This document shows, in pieces, positions 8,345 to 17,533 of a stretch of DNA of 64,000 bases. The stretch covers positions 1-64,000 of the forward strand of contig JAJEGU010000022.1 of the NCBI GenBank assembly GCA_022819645.1, read 5' to 3'. The notes under the pieces were generated by a model, which made no database searches, had not been told where the DNA came from, and was given only the letters and a program-made list of their open reading frames with translations. Both the position numbers and the translations under genes were made by a program. The DNA comes from Pseudomonadales bacterium (GTDB lineage Bacteria; Pseudomonadota; Gammaproteobacteria; Pseudomonadales; Pseudohongiellaceae). The number at the start of each line of letters is the position of its first letter. The stretch's first letter is position 1.

Positions 8345-8754
8345 GTCTGCTTGCGGCGGGCCGCAACCCGCGCCACGGCGGCGGTGATTTCGCGCCGGGC
8401 GGCTTCCCGGGAAAATCCCCTCGCGCGGGCCCTGGGGTAGAGCCTGGGGTCGGGATTCGCCAGCCGGAACTCGTGATACTCCTCGCGCCGGCGGCGATGC
8501 CGCAGGAGTTCGTCATCGGGTTCGAGTGCCGCGGGCAGCGCGCGCATTTCAATGCAATCCACGGGGCAGGGCGCGACACAAAGCTCGCAGCCGGTGCATT
8601 CTTCGGCAACCACGGTGTGCATCATTCCCGGCGCGCCGATGATGGCGTCAACCGGGCATGCCGGCAGGCATCTGGCGCAGCCGATACATTCGGCTTCCCG
8701 AATGAAGGCTAGCGCCTGCTGCGGCTCAGGGTTGCCGGGAGAGGTACTGCTCAT
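8341..8754 (-). CDS. RnfB/RsxB-like 2x[4Fe-4S] ferredoxin, solitary
   Basis: The 137-residue protein carries two 4Fe-4S motifs, [16 protein letters not shown] and [16 protein letters not shown], in the spacing of the RnfB C-terminal half. The N-terminal membrane anchor and the extra cluster domain of full RnfB are absent, and no rnfA, C, D, G or E gene lies nearby. It is coupled to nth by an ATGA overlap and overlaps the end of the upstream protease gene by 29 bases. The same short protein next to nth is known in other gammaproteobacteria. It may supply electrons or clusters, possibly to Nth, but its partner is not shown. Confidence 0.75.
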   Translation of the reverse strand: MSSTSPGNPEPQQALAFIREAECIGCARCLPACPVDAIIGAPGMMHTVVAEECTGCELCVAPCPVDCIEMRALPAALEPDDELLRHRRRREEYHEFRLANPDPRLYPRARARGFSREAARREITAAVARVAARRKQT

Positions 8755-10237
8755 TCGGCAAGCCGCTGGAATGGGCGGAGGGAATCCGGTAGCGCGCGAG
8801 AATCTGTTCCTCGGAGGCCAGCGCTTCCCCGTGATCGATCACCATCTGGTAGCCGTTGTCATTGTGAAAGACGACGAAAGGCTCGGTGTTTCCGCGCAAC
8901 ATGGCGACGAAATGGTCAAAGTCCCGGATGGGTTCGTCGTTGACGGTTTCCACCACCCAGTTGCGCCAGTCGTGGTAACCGAGATTGACATCGGCCGCCA
9001 TGACCTGCAGGGCCACCACGAGTTCCTGGCGCTCGGGGGAGGCCCATTCATTGCGGGCTTCGAGCAGGGAAATCGGCGCCGAGCGGCTCCAGTCGTTGCC
9101 CCAGCGCTTGATCAGGTTCATGTTCAGTGGCACGAACAGGACGCCGCCGTACAGGTAGTACTCGGGAATCTCGTCGAATTTCTCGCCATTGACGAGGCTG
9201 TAGTTTTCCCGCTCGCCGCCGGCCACAAGCATGGCTTCGTGTTCCTTGCCCTGGCGGGAATAGCGCAGGGGGATGGCGTCGCCCACATGGAACTGGTCCA
9301 TGGCGTACTTGTAGTTGGTGAGAATGTCGGAATCCAGCCGGATGCTGCCGTCGTCGGCAATGGCAAAGCCGTTGACCTCGGTAATGACGTCGTTGACTTC
9401 CAGAATGCCGGCGGCGGGGGAGTCATCAAAAACCTTGATGACGATCACGCCGCGCTGGTCTTCGCTCAGCCCCCGGGCGGATTTGGCCGCGGGGCTTTCC
9501 AGGGTCTGGGTGCGGAAGCCGAGATCGGGAAATCCATCGTGGACGTCATCCTCACTGTCCCTGAGTACATGGCGGATCACGCTGGGCGGGATGAAGTAGC
9601 CAAGATTTTCCGAGCGCCCGCCGGTATTGGCCTGCATGACGATGCCGACGATCTGCCGATTGACGATGACCGGCCCGCCGCTGTTGCCGGGATTGATGGC
9701 GGCGTCGAGCTGACCGGCGAGCAGGTAGCTGGAGGCGTGGGAGTAGATCTGGTGCTCCACCCGGGACAGCACGCCCTTGGTGATGCTCAGGCTCTGCCCA
9801 CCCATGGGATAGCCGAATACCGAAACCTCGTCCCGCAGATCGGGTAAATCACCGATGGTGAGCGGCTTGAGCCCGGCGTAAAAATCCTCGTCCTCCACTT
9901 CAATCAGGGCGAGATCCGCCTCGTGGGAGACAAACAGCACCCGGGCCTGGAAACGCTGGGGGTCGTTGTGTTTTTGCGCCTGCACGTAGCTGGCGTCGGC
10001 GATCACATGGGCATTGGTGAGAATGCGGTTGGCGTCGATCAGCACTCCGGAGCCGGAGGATTGCCGCGGATTGAGCAGGCGCCAGGGGACGAAGTAATCC
10101 GGCGCCGCCTGGGTGGTGTAGATCTTGATGACCGAGTCTTCAATTTCCTGGATGTCGCTGTCCTGGGCGCCGGCGCCGCCGGTTATCCCGATGGCCAGTA
10201 TGAGGCCGAAAAAAGTCTTGCCTGAAAAAATCCGCAT
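8726..10237 (-). CDS. Deg/HtrA-like secreted serine protease with PDZ domains
   Basis: The 503-residue protein starts at 10237 ([17 protein letters not shown]), giving a signal peptide that ends near GGAGA. The trypsin-like domain has its catalytic triad in LTNAHV (His), [11 protein letters not shown] (Asp) and INPGNSGGP (Ser). A PDZ domain follows ([20 protein letters not shown]), then a long C-terminal region with a second PDZ-like unit. This arrangement resembles the plant Deg9-type branch more than E. coli DegP. It should act in the periplasm on misfolded or specific substrates. Together with the ferredoxin and nth genes downstream it forms a possible operon. Confidence 0.82.
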   Translation of the reverse strand: MRIFSGKTFFGLILAIGITGGAGAQDSDIQEIEDSVIKIYTTQAAPDYFVPWRLLNPRQSSGSGVLIDANRILTNAHVIADASYVQAQKHNDPQRFQARVLFVSHEADLALIEVEDEDFYAGLKPLTIGDLPDLRDEVSVFGYPMGGQSLSITKGVLSRVEHQIYSHASSYLLAGQLDAAINPGNSGGPVIVNRQIVGIVMQANTGGRSENLGYFIPPSVIRHVLRDSEDDVHDGFPDLGFRTQTLESPAAKSARGLSEDQRGVIVIKVFDDSPAAGILEVNDVITEVNGFAIADDGSIRLDSDILTNYKYAMDQFHVGDAIPLRYSRQGKEHEAMLVAGGERENYSLVNGEKFDEIPEYYLYGGVLFVPLNMNLIKRWGNDWSRSAPISLLEARNEWASPERQELVVALQVMAADVNLGYHDWRNWVVETVNDEPIRDFDHFVAMLRGNTEPFVVFHNDNGYQMVIDHGEALASEEQILARYRIPSAHSSGLPNEQYLSRQP

Positions 10238-10349
10238 GGCGCAGGGTTGCCGCAAGGGTAAGTGGGAAGTATCGTGCCAGCGGCCATTTGCTGTCAAATT
10301 CGAGAGGGGTTTTTTGGAGCTTCGATTGGGATGAGTGTTTTCTAGGCTC

Positions 10350-12407
10350 CTAGCTGACTCTCATACCAGGCTTGGCGCCCGAGTCGGGGGATAGCAGCCA
10401 GATTTCCTTGCCGCCGGGGCCGGCGGCGAGGATCATGCCTTCGGAGAGGCCGAATTTCATCTTGCGGGGCTTGAGGTTGGCGACCACGACCACGAGCCGG
10501 TTTTCCAGGTCGCCCGGGTGGTAGGCGCTGCGGATGCCGGCGAAAACCGTGCGCTCGACGGGATTGCCGGTTTTGTCGTGGCCGAGGTCGAGTTTCAGAC
10601 GCAGCAGCTTGTCCGCGCCTTCCACGAAATCGGCTTTCGCAACCCGGGCCGCGCGCAGGTCAACCCTGGCGAAAGCGTCGATGTCGATTTCCCCGGCGAA
10701 GGCTTCGGTGGGCGCTGCTGGCGCTTGTTGCCCGGTCTTGCCGCCTGCGTTTTGCCGGGTCTCCCATTCCTCGCGGGTTTCATCCACCATGGCCCGTACC
10801 TTGTCCGGCTCGACCCGGGTCAGCAGCGGGTGAAAGCGGTTGATGCGATGGTTCAGCAGCAACGTGTCGAGATCGTCCCAGGCGAGTGGGTCGATGGCGA
10901 GAAACTCCTCGGCCTTTGCCGCCAGGTCCGGCAGCACGGGTTTCAGATAGCCGGCGAGCAGGCGGAAAGCATTGATTCCCGTGGTGCAAATGGCCTGCAG
11001 CTCCGGGGCCCGCCGGTCGGTTCTGGCGATTTCCCAGGGTTTGCGCTCGTTAAGATACTGGTTGGCTTGGTCGGCGAAGGCCATGATCCGGCGGATGGCC
11101 TTGCCGTACTCCCGGGCCTCGTAGAATTCGGCGATCACGCCGGACGCTTGCCGGATTTCCCCGATCAGGGCTTCGTTGTCAACGGCGCCGGCGAGCCTGC
11201 CGTCGAAATTCTTGCCGATGAATCCGGCGCAGCGGCTGGCGATATTGACCAGCTTGCCCACCAGGTCGGTATTGACCCGCTGCACGAAATCTTCCAGGTT
11301 CAGGTCGAGATCGTCCACGCCGGGGCCAAGCTTGGCCGCGAGGTAGTAGCGCAGGTACTCGGGATTCAGGTGTTTCAGATAGGTGCCGGCGTTGATGAAG
11401 GTGCCCCGGGATTTGGACATCTTGGTGCCATCCACGGTGACGAAACCGTGGACAAAGACCGCATCGGGTTTCCTGTAGCCCGCGCTGTCCAGCATGGCCG
11501 GCCAGAAGAAAGTATGGAAATTGACGATGTCCTTGCCGATGAAGTGGTAGATTTCGCTGTCGCCGCCGGGCCGCCACCAGGCGTCGAATTCGAGCCCTTC
11601 GCGCTTGCAGTAGTCGAGAAAGCTCGCCATATAGCCGATGGGCGCATCGAGCCAGACGTAGAAGTACTTGCCCGGTTGGCCGGGAATCTCAAAACCGAAG
11701 TAGGGCGCGTCCCGGCTGATGTCCCAATCCTGAAGGCCTTCTCCCAGCCATTCGCCGAGCTTGTTGGCCACCGCTTGGTGAACCGCCCCGCCCTGGATCC
11801 ATTGCCGCAGCATTTCGCTGAAGACGGGCACGGTGAAGAAGAAATGCTCGGACTCCTTTTCCACCGGCGTGGCGCCGGACAGCGCGGATTTGGGATTGAT
11901 CAACTCCGCCGGGCTGTGGGTGGAGCCGCAGACCTCGCAGTTGTCGCCGTATTGCTCTTCGGCCTTGCAGCGCGGGCAGGCGCCGCTAATGTAGCGGTCG
12001 GCGAGGAACAGCTTCTTTGCGGGGTCGAACAGCTGGCGAATCTTGCGCCGGGCGATATGGCCGTTGCTTTCCAGCGCGAGATAGATCGATTCCGCGAGTT
12101 CGCGGTTTTCTTCGGAGTGGGTGCTGTGAAAATTGTCGAAACCGATGAGAAAACCGGCATAGTCGCGCTCGTGCTCGCGCTGGACCCGGCCGATCAACTC
12201 CTCGGCGCTAATCCCCTGGCTTTCGGCGCTGAGCATGATGGCGGTGCCGTGGGCGTCGTCGGCGCAGACGTAGATGCACTGGTGGCCGCGCATTTTCTGC
12301 AGGCGCACCCAGATATCGGTCTGGATCGCCTCCATGATGTGACCGAGATGGATGTCGCCATTGGCATAGGGCAGGGCGCTGGTAACTAGAATCTGGCGCT
12401 GGCTCAC
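10350..12407 (-). CDS. metG: Methionyl-tRNA synthetase
   Basis: The class I synthetase charges tRNA-Met. It has the HIGH-type motif in [19 protein letters not shown], the four-cysteine zinc insert ([18 protein letters not shown]), KMSKSRGTF, and a C-terminal tRNA-binding EMAP-like domain from about residue 570, as in the long dimeric form. I place the start at GTG 12407 because GAGGA stands seven bases upstream; a TTG at 12431 is open in frame but has no ribosome binding site. Rubredoxin lies 28 bases upstream on the same strand. Confidence 0.95.
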   Translation of the reverse strand: MSQRQILVTSALPYANGDIHLGHIMEAIQTDIWVRLQKMRGHQCIYVCADDAHGTAIMLSAESQGISAEELIGRVQREHERDYAGFLIGFDNFHSTHSEENRELAESIYLALESNGHIARRKIRQLFDPAKKLFLADRYISGACPRCKAEEQYGDNCEVCGSTHSPAELINPKSALSGATPVEKESEHFFFTVPVFSEMLRQWIQGGAVHQAVANKLGEWLGEGLQDWDISRDAPYFGFEIPGQPGKYFYVWLDAPIGYMASFLDYCKREGLEFDAWWRPGGDSEIYHFIGKDIVNFHTFFWPAMLDSAGYRKPDAVFVHGFVTVDGTKMSKSRGTFINAGTYLKHLNPEYLRYYLAAKLGPGVDDLDLNLEDFVQRVNTDLVGKLVNIASRCAGFIGKNFDGRLAGAVDNEALIGEIRQASGVIAEFYEAREYGKAIRRIMAFADQANQYLNERKPWEIARTDRRAPELQAICTTGINAFRLLAGYLKPVLPDLAAKAEEFLAIDPLAWDDLDTLLLNHRINRFHPLLTRVEPDKVRAMVDETREEWETRQNAGGKTGQQAPAAPTEAFAGEIDIDAFARVDLRAARVAKADFVEGADKLLRLKLDLGHDKTGNPVERTVFAGIRSAYHPGDLENRLVVVVANLKPRKMKFGLSEGMILAAGPGGKEIWLLSPDSGAKPGMRVS

Positions 12408-12435
12408 CGAAAAGTCCTCGATTCGGGACAACTCG

Positions 12436-12600
12436 CTAGAGTTCGATCATCTCGAAGTCGTGCTTGCCCGCGCCGCAGTCCGGGCAACACCAATCGTCGG
12501 GAACATCATCCCAGGCTGTGCCCGGCGCAATGCCTTCCTCCGGCAGCCCGTGCTCCTCTTCATAAACGAATCCGCAAATCTGGCATTCCCACTTTCTCAT
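12436..12600 (-). CDS. Rubredoxin
   Basis: This 54-residue gene starts at ATG 12600 and ends at TAG. It encodes two CxxC-type iron sites, CQICGFVY and CCPDCGAGK, with the conserved [10 protein letters not shown] segment between them, so it is a one-iron, four-cysteine electron carrier of standard size. An AGAAAG-type sequence stands just before the start. It lies directly upstream of metG. No alkane hydroxylase, rubredoxin reductase or rubrerythrin is next to it, so its partner is unknown. Confidence 0.9.
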   Translation of the reverse strand: MRKWECQICGFVYEEEHGLPEEGIAPGTAWDDVPDDWCCPDCGAGKHDFEMIEL

Positions 12601-12766
12601 GGGTCTTTCTCCCGCCGCGAAGCTTCACAAACCGCCCGGCATCATACCGGAACAGCCCCCCGAAATCACTCCGAAGGCAGGGATTTGCGACAGGCGGGGA
12701 TGCAGCACTGGCGTGAAGGTTTTATCATGCGGCAGCTGCGGGGCCTGCATGGCCTGGAGAACTTGC

Positions 12767-13336
12767 ATGACAATCAAATCCGACCGGTGGATCAGGAGGA
12801 TGGCTGCGGAGCGGGGAATGATCGAGCCTTTTGCGCCGGGTCAGGTGCGGGAGGCGGGGGGCGGTCGGGTGATTTCTTATGGCACTTCGAGTTATGGCTA
12901 TGACGTGCGCTGCGCCGATGAATTCAAGATATTCACCAATGTGCATACCACCGCGGTGGTGGACCCGAAGAACTTCGACGAGACGAGCTTTGTCAGCATC
13001 GAGGAGCCATCGTGCATCATCCCACCGAATTCCTTTGCCCTGGCCCGCACCGTGGAGTATTTCCGCATTCCCGCCAATGTGCTGACGGTATGCCTCGGCA
13101 AGTCCACCTATGCCCGCTGCGGCATCATCGTCAATGTCACGCCGCTTGAACCCGAATGGGAAGGCCACGTGACCCTTGAATTCTCCAACACCACTCCCCT
13201 GCCCGCCAAGATCTATGCTGGCGAAGGCGCAGCCCAGATGCTTTTTTTCGAAAGCGATGAGCGTTGCGAGACCACCTATCGGGAACGCGGCGGCAAGTAT
13301 CAGGGCCAGCGGGGCGTCACCCTGCCCAAGGCCTGA
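12767..13336 (+). CDS. dcd: dCTP deaminase
   Basis: The 189-residue enzyme converts dCTP to dUTP for thymidylate synthesis. It is nearly identical in pattern to Pseudomonas Dcd: [13 protein letters not shown] at the start, [34 protein letters not shown] (signature with the catalytic Glu) and the C-terminal [15 protein letters not shown] chose ATG 12767, preceded by GGAGA, rather than the much longer open frame upstream. It is divergent from rubredoxin-metG. Confidence 0.96.
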   Translation: MTIKSDRWIRRMAAERGMIEPFAPGQVREAGGGRVISYGTSSYGYDVRCADEFKIFTNVHTTAVVDPKNFDETSFVSIEEPSCIIPPNSFALARTVEYFRIPANVLTVCLGKSTYARCGIIVNVTPLEPEWEGHVTLEFSNTTPLPAKIYAGEGAAQMLFFESDERCETTYRERGGKYQGQRGVTLPKA

Positions 13337-13364
13337 ACCGCGCCAGGAAACCGGCAACAAATAG

Positions 13365-13557
13365 GCAAAAAATTGACGCCATAACCAATAGCGTCAAGAA
13401 ACCGTCGCGTCGTGGTTCGCGATATGGCGACTTAAACAATCCCTAGCTAACTGATTTTTTTGGCTATTTTCTAACGAATAGCCGTCGTGGCCGATGTTGG
13501 AACGAATCTTGCTGAGACCTTCCTACCCGCATTGATTTTGCGGTGCGGCAGAAGGTC
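13365..13557 (-). ncRNA. Candidate minus-strand structured RNA with intrinsic terminator
   Basis: The 365-base gap between dcd and fliA contains no convincing gene, but on the minus strand it holds three hairpins in a row. They are GACCTTC/GAAGGTC (13516-13557) enclosing CCGC/GCGG, then GGCTATT/AATAGCC (13462-13483), then TTGACGC/GCGTCAA (13373-13397). The last is followed on the minus strand by six T residues, the layout of a rho-independent terminator. A 39-codon frame across 13484-13603 has no ribosome binding site. No promoter was identified with confidence, so this remains a candidate. Confidence 0.3.
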
Positions 13558-13701
13558 CGGCAAGCAATAGCAGGCAGCTAATCCATACATCGACAGGAAG
13601 TTGCAGAAGTTTAGCGGGAATTGCGGCCAAGGGATTCGAGGCGGAAATGGAGGCGGGCCGACGCCGGGACAACAGGACAGGAAACAGGAATCAAGGGAAT
13701 C

Positions 13702-14436
13702 ATGAGTTCGGCAATCGACTACCTGGCGGAGAGAGAGGAGAGCAGGGACTGGGCTCGCCAGACAGTGGAGAAGCACGCGCCACTGGTGAATCGTATTGCG
13801 CGGCATTTGCTGGCCCGGATGCCGGCCAATGTGCAGATTGACGATCTCGTGCAATCCGGCATGATCGGCCTGCTCGACGCGGCAAAAAAATACGATCACA
13901 ACAAGGGCGCCAGTTTCGAGACCTATGCCGGCATCCGCATTCAGGGCGCCATGCTCGATGAGGTGCGCAAGGGTGACTGGACGCCGCGCTCGGTGCATCG
14001 CAAGTCCCGCGATGTGGCAAAGGCCATCCAGAAGGTGGAAGCCCGCACCGGGCGCAATGCCAGCGATCAGGAAATTGCCGGCGAAATGAATATCGGCCTC
14101 AACGCCTATTTCAGTATCCTGCAGGATTCCAGCGGCACCCGCCTGTTCAGCTTCGACGAAATCAGTGAAAACGCCGACCCGGCACTGGAAATGGTGGACG
14201 GCGATCTGCCCGACCCGCTGGACAACATGCAGCACCGTTGTTTTCGCGAGGATCTGAGCAATGCCATCGACGATCTCCCCGACCGGGAGAAGCTGGTGCT
14301 GTCGCTGTATTACGATGAAGAACTCAACCTGAAGGAAATTGGCGAAATCATTGGCGTCAGTGAATCCCGGGTAAGCCAGATCCACAGCCAGGCCGCCCTG
14401 CGGCTGCGATCAAAACTGCTGGCCTGGCGTCAGTAG
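13702..14436 (+). CDS. fliA: RNA polymerase sigma factor FliA (sigma-28), orphan
   Basis: The 244-residue protein is a flagellar-type sigma factor: region 2 (VNRIARHLLARMP, DDLVQSGMIGLLDAA, GASFETYAGIRIQGAMLDE), region 3 (DWTPRSVHRKSRDV) and region 4 (DLPDREKLVLSLYYDEELN, KEIGEIIGVSESRVSQIHSQ). Length and motifs are intact. In pseudomonads fliA sits between flhF-fleN and a long chemotaxis block that ends near ccmA. Here dcd precedes it and the ccm operon follows at once, with no flagellar gene in the window. It may control the genes downstream, serve flagellar genes elsewhere, or be a remnant. Confidence 0.92.
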   Translation: MSSAIDYLAEREESRDWARQTVEKHAPLVNRIARHLLARMPANVQIDDLVQSGMIGLLDAAKKYDHNKGASFETYAGIRIQGAMLDEVRKGDWTPRSVHRKSRDVAKAIQKVEARTGRNASDQEIAGEMNIGLNAYFSILQDSSGTRLFSFDEISENADPALEMVDGDLPDPLDNMQHRCFREDLSNAIDDLPDREKLVLSLYYDEELNLKEIGEIIGVSESRVSQIHSQAALRLRSKLLAWRQ

Positions 14437-14450
14437 CCCGATACGGCCTC

Positions 14451-14510
14451 GGAGCCTGCGCCGTGGATGGGAGCGGATGTACAGCCGTGAATTGCCATGG
14501 CGCAGGCTCC
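14451..14510. repeat. Structured dispersed repeat, copy A (short)
   Basis: This 60-base copy begins GGAGCCTGCGCC and ends GGCGCAGGCTCC, a perfect terminal inverted repeat. Its interior (GAGCGGAT, CAGCCGTGAATT) matches only the right arm of the full-length copies. It starts 15 bases after the fliA stop codon. Confidence 0.85.
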
Positions 14511-14537
14511 TCACTCATGGTCCGTCGCCGGGTTCGT

Positions 14538-14543
14538 TATAAT
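14538..14543 (+). promoter_or_regulatory. ccm operon -10 box
   Basis: A perfect TATAAT stands 33 bases before the ccmA GTG start. The -35 region (TCATGG at 14515-14520 with a 17-base spacer) is poor and lies directly against repeat copy A, so the repeat forms the upstream border of the promoter. Confidence 0.5.
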
Positions 14544-14575
14544 CCGCCCGGATCCTTCCACCGGCATGGCAAGCA

Positions 14576-15220
14576 GTGAGCGTTGAAGCCCAGGACTCCC
14601 ACCCCATGCTTGAAGTCCGCGCACTGAACTGTGAGCGGAATGACCGGCTGCTGTTCCGCGATCTTGCCTTCATCCTCGAAGCCGGCCAGGTGCTGCAGGT
14701 CAAGGGGGGCAACGGCTCGGGCAAGACCACCCTGCTGCGAATCATCTGCGGCCTCAATGACAGTTACAGCGGCGAATTGTTCTGGCATGGCGCCCCGCTT
14801 GGGGAGCAGCGCGACGCGGTTTGCGCCGGACTGCTCTATATCGGCCACCGGGTGGCGGTGAATCGGGTGTTGACGCCGCTGGAAAACCTGCGCTGGAGCA
14901 GCCGCCTGCACCACCCGGCGGACGATGGGCGAATCCGCGAGGCTCTGGGGCAAATCGGCCTTGCCGGCTATGAGGACTCGCCCTGCCATTCGCTTTCGGC
15001 GGGGCAGTACCAGCGGGTTTCCCTGGCCCGGCTGCTCCTGCGCGGCGGCGGGCTGTGGGTGCTCGATGAACCCTTCACCACCCTGGACACCCACGGCGTG
15101 ACCCTGCTGGAGAATCTCGTGAGGCGACACGCCGAAAGCGGCGGCGCGGTGCTGATCACCACGCATCACAAACTCGTCCTGCCCGGCCTGCGCACCCTCA
15201 CCCTGGGAGTCGCCGAATGA
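14576..15220 (+). CDS. ccmA: Heme exporter ATP-binding protein CcmA
   Basis: The 214-residue ABC ATPase powers release of heme-loaded CcmE from the CcmCD complex in System I cytochrome c maturation. It shows Walker A GGNGSGKTTLL, signature LSAGQYQRVSLARL and Walker B LWVLDEPFTTLD. The GTG at 14576 gives the longest product; ATG 14606 (MLEVRALNCE) is a reasonable alternative. It overlaps ccmB by four bases. Confidence 0.95.
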   Translation: MSVEAQDSHPMLEVRALNCERNDRLLFRDLAFILEAGQVLQVKGGNGSGKTTLLRIICGLNDSYSGELFWHGAPLGEQRDAVCAGLLYIGHRVAVNRVLTPLENLRWSSRLHHPADDGRIREALGQIGLAGYEDSPCHSLSAGQYQRVSLARLLLRGGGLWVLDEPFTTLDTHGVTLLENLVRRHAESGGAVLITTHHKLVLPGLRTLTLGVAE

Positions 15221-15900
15221 GCCAGGCAAGCGCCGGCGCCGCATTTCTCGCCACCCTAAAGCGCGATCTGCTGATCAGCCTGAAGCGGCGCAACGATATT
15301 CTCAACCCTTTCATGTTTTTCATCATCGTGGTTTCGCTGTTTCCCATCGGCATCAGCCCGGAGAGCGCCATGCTGCGGCAGATCGCGGCGGGGGTGATCT
15401 GGATTGCCGTGCTGCTCGCCTCGATGCTGTCCATGGACAGCCTGTACCGCTCGGATTATGAAGACGGCACCCTGGAACAGCTTCTGCTCAGTTCAATGCC
15501 ATTGTATCTGCTGGTGTTCGCCAAGAACATCGCCCACTGGCTGGTGAGCGGGTTGCCGGTCATCGTGGTTTCGCCCCTGCTCGCCTACATGCTGGCCCTG
15601 CCGGCGGAAGGCTATCTGACCCTGGTGGCCTCGCTGCTGCTCGGCACGCCGGTGGTGGGCATGCTGGGCTCGATTGCGGTGGCGCTGACCGTGGGCCTCG
15701 GCAGCCGCGGCCTGATACTCGCCGTAATCACCGTGCCCATGAGCGTGCCGGTATTGATTTTCGGCACACTGGCGGTGCAGAACGCCCTTGCCGGCGGCTC
15801 GCCGCTGGGCTATCTCGCCCTGCTCGGCGCCATGCTGGCGCTCACCATCAGCCTTGCGCCGGTGGCGACGGCGGCGGCACTGAGAATTTCGGTGAATTGA
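15217..15900 (+). CDS. ccmB: Heme exporter permease CcmB
   Basis: The 227-residue protein has six hydrophobic segments, as expected for the membrane partner of CcmA. It starts LLISLKRRNDILNPFMFFII and contains the family pattern DSLYRSDYEDGTLEQLLLS. Its start overlaps the ccmA stop (ATGA), so the two are translationally coupled. After its stop the operon is interrupted by about 350 bases holding two repeat copies before ccmC. Confidence 0.95.
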   Translation: MSQASAGAAFLATLKRDLLISLKRRNDILNPFMFFIIVVSLFPIGISPESAMLRQIAAGVIWIAVLLASMLSMDSLYRSDYEDGTLEQLLLSSMPLYLLVFAKNIAHWLVSGLPVIVVSPLLAYMLALPAEGYLTLVASLLLGTPVVGMLGSIAVALTVGLGSRGLILAVITVPMSVPVLIFGTLAVQNALAGGSPLGYLALLGAMLALTISLAPVATAAALRISVN

Positions 15901-15909
15901 GCGTTCCCG

Positions 15910-15963
15910 GGAGCCTGCGCCGCAGGAATTTTCGCTTTCGCGAATTCCTGCGGCGCAGGCTCC
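15910..15963. repeat. Structured dispersed repeat, copy B (solo hairpin)
   Basis: This 54-base copy is almost entirely one palindrome: GGAGCCTGCGCCGCAGGAATT on the left matches the reverse complement on the right, with a short loop TTCGCTTTCGCG. It begins 10 bases after the ccmB stop. It could act as a strong transcript 3' hairpin, but no T run follows. Confidence 0.9.
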
Positions 15964-16060
15964 CAGGTCAGCCGCGGCGAAGTCGAAGATATCGGTAACA
16001 GATTGTAGCCCGCCACCGGCGTGGCGGTGGCTTCGGGTACAATGGCGGCGGGCGTGGCTG

Positions 16061-16221
16061 GGGGCCTGCGCCGCAGGAATTCGCGAAAGCGAAAATTCGC
16101 TATCGCCGCGCCCCTGGCTGGTCGATTGAGGCGAATATTGGTGAATATGCAACGAAATCGAGCGGCCAGGGGCGTGGATGAGAGCGGATTTGCAGCCGTG
16201 AATTCCTACGGCGCAGGCTCC
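16061..16221 (+). repeat. Structured dispersed repeat, copy C (full length)
   Basis: This 161-base copy runs from GGGGCCTGCGCCGCAGG to CCTACGGCGCAGGCTCC. From the outside in it contains the terminal inverted repeat, a small TTCGC-GAAA-GCGAA hairpin, an inner stem CGCCCCTGGC/GCCAGGGGCG extended by TCGATT/AATCGA, and an apical ATATT/AATAT pair. It fills the space between ccmB and ccmC, ending 31 bases before the ccmC start. Confidence 0.92.
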
Positions 16222-16252
16222 TAGGGCTGCGCCATTGATTCATGAGGTAGCT

Positions 16253-17008
16253 ATGGCTGGCAGATGGCAATGGTTTCACCGGCTTGGTTCGCCGAAGTGG
16301 TTTTATGAGAAAACCACCCGCTGGCTGCCCTGGCTGTGGGGCGCCATGGCGCTGTTTCTCACCGTGGGCCTGGTCTGGGCCTTGCTGTTTCTGCCCGAGG
16401 ATTACCAGCAGGGGCATACTTCCCGCATTCTCGTGGTGCATGTGGCGGTTGCCGGCGCTTCCCTGTCCTTTTTCCCGCTGATGGCGGTGGCCGGCGCCGT
16501 CACCCTGGTATGGCGCATGAAGCTGGCCGACATGGTGGCCAGGAATGCGGCGCCGCTCGGGGCCTGGTTTTCCTTCCTGACCCTGGCCACGGGTTCCATC
16601 TGGGGCAGCGTGAGCTGGGGCACCTGGTGGGAATGGACCGACAGCCGACTGGTGTCGATGCTGTTCCAGTTCTTCCTGCTGTTGGGGGTCATTTCCCTGC
16701 GCGCGGCCATCGAGAACACCGAAACCGCCGCCCGGGCCTGTGCCCTGCTGTCCATTGTGGGCTGCATCAATGTGGTGGTCATCAAGTATTCGGTGGACTG
16801 GTGGAATACCCTGCACCAGCCATCGAGCCCGATTTCCATGGAAGTGGGCAGCCCCAATGGCCCCGAGTTCTGGGTCGCCACGGTGGTGATGATCGTGGCG
16901 GTGTACCTGTTTCTGACGGTCAGCCTGATTCTGGCGACCCGTAATGAAATCCTCCAGCGGGAAAGCAAGGCCCGGTGGGTGCGGGAGCTTGCCCTGGAGG
17001 CGCGCTGA
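16253..17008 (+). CDS. ccmC: Heme exporter protein CcmC
   Basis: The 251-residue membrane protein loads heme onto CcmE. The heme-handling tryptophan-rich signature is present as WGTWWEWTDSRLVSML in a periplasmic loop, between conserved histidine-containing segments (RILVVHVAVAG and NTLHQPSS). Six membrane spans are visible. I chose ATG 16253, with GAGG five bases upstream, over the earlier ATG at 16235. The signature has Thr-Asp where the more usual form is WD, a small deviation. Confidence 0.93.
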   Translation: MAGRWQWFHRLGSPKWFYEKTTRWLPWLWGAMALFLTVGLVWALLFLPEDYQQGHTSRILVVHVAVAGASLSFFPLMAVAGAVTLVWRMKLADMVARNAAPLGAWFSFLTLATGSIWGSVSWGTWWEWTDSRLVSMLFQFFLLLGVISLRAAIENTETAARACALLSIVGCINVVVIKYSVDWWNTLHQPSSPISMEVGSPNGPEFWVATVVMIVAVYLFLTVSLILATRNEILQRESKARWVRELALEAR

Positions 17009-17054
17009 TGTGGAGGACATGTTCCTTGATCAGACGTAGTGGCCGCCCAGGGAT

Positions 17055-17086
17055 ATCCTGCGACTACGCTTCGCTTCGCGCAGGAT
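17055..17086. repeat. Short hairpin repeat, second family
   Basis: ATCCTGCG (17055-17062) and CGCAGGAT (17079-17086) flank a GAAGCGAAGC-rich loop on the minus strand. Related imperfect or partial copies occur at 23156, 31217 and 61361 in this window. It lies between ccmC and ccmD. Confidence 0.6.
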
Positions 17087-17132
17087 GACCGGGGAAGGAC
17101 GCGCGGGATGACGGAGCAACGATAGGACAGCC

Positions 17133-17378
17133 ATGCTTGATGGTATACAATTCAACAGCTTGGGCGAATTTCTGTCCATGGGAGGCTATGCCTTCAATGT
17201 GTGGTCTGTTTACGCCCTGTTTGCGATTTTCCTGATAGCGAATCTGGCCCTGCCTTTGCGCAAACGCCGCCGGATTTTGCGGGAACAGCAGCGCAGGCTC
17301 GCGGCTGGCGCGGGGCGGGAGGATGCTGGCGCCACGGACCGCGCCGGCTGGGAAGTGAGTCAGGAGTCTGCGCCGTAG
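17133..17378 (+). CDS. ccmD: Heme exporter protein CcmD
   Basis: The 81-residue protein has the CcmD pattern: a short N-terminus ending [15 protein letters not shown], one membrane span ([13 protein letters not shown]) and a basic cytoplasmic tail ([14 protein letters not shown]). It stabilises the CcmC-CcmE complex and is needed to release holo-CcmE. Its last five codons and stop codon (ESAP-stop) lie inside repeat copy D, so the C-terminal tail has been rewritten by the repeat. Confidence 0.9.
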   Translation: MLDGIQFNSLGEFLSMGGYAFNVWSVYALFAIFLIANLALPLRKRRRILREQQRRLAAGAGREDAGATDRAGWEVSQESAP

Positions 17379-17507
17379 GAATTCGCTATCGCCGCGCCCC
17401 CGGCCGGTCGATTGAGGCGAATATTGGTGAATATGCAACGAAATCGAGCGGCCGGGGGTGTGAACGGGAGCGGATTTGCAGCCGTGAATTCCTGCGGCGC
17501 AGGCTCT
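17363..17507 (+). repeat. Structured dispersed repeat, copy D
   Basis: This 145-base copy overlaps the 3' end of ccmD. It is like the full-length form but lacks 16 bases containing the TTCGC-GAAA-GCGAA hairpin. The inner stem reads CCCCCGGC / GCCGGGGG, changed on both sides compared with copy C, so pairing is kept. The right terminal repeat ends GCAGGCTCTT. Confidence 0.9.
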
Positions 17508-17533
17508 TGGGCCGCCCTGGCTGGAGAAGAGAA

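Noticed and set aside
15910-16221. CRISPR-like interpretation of the repeated units between ccmB and ccmC
   Set aside because: There is no regular repeat-spacer spacing; the units are palindromic copies of a dispersed element found at several distant places.
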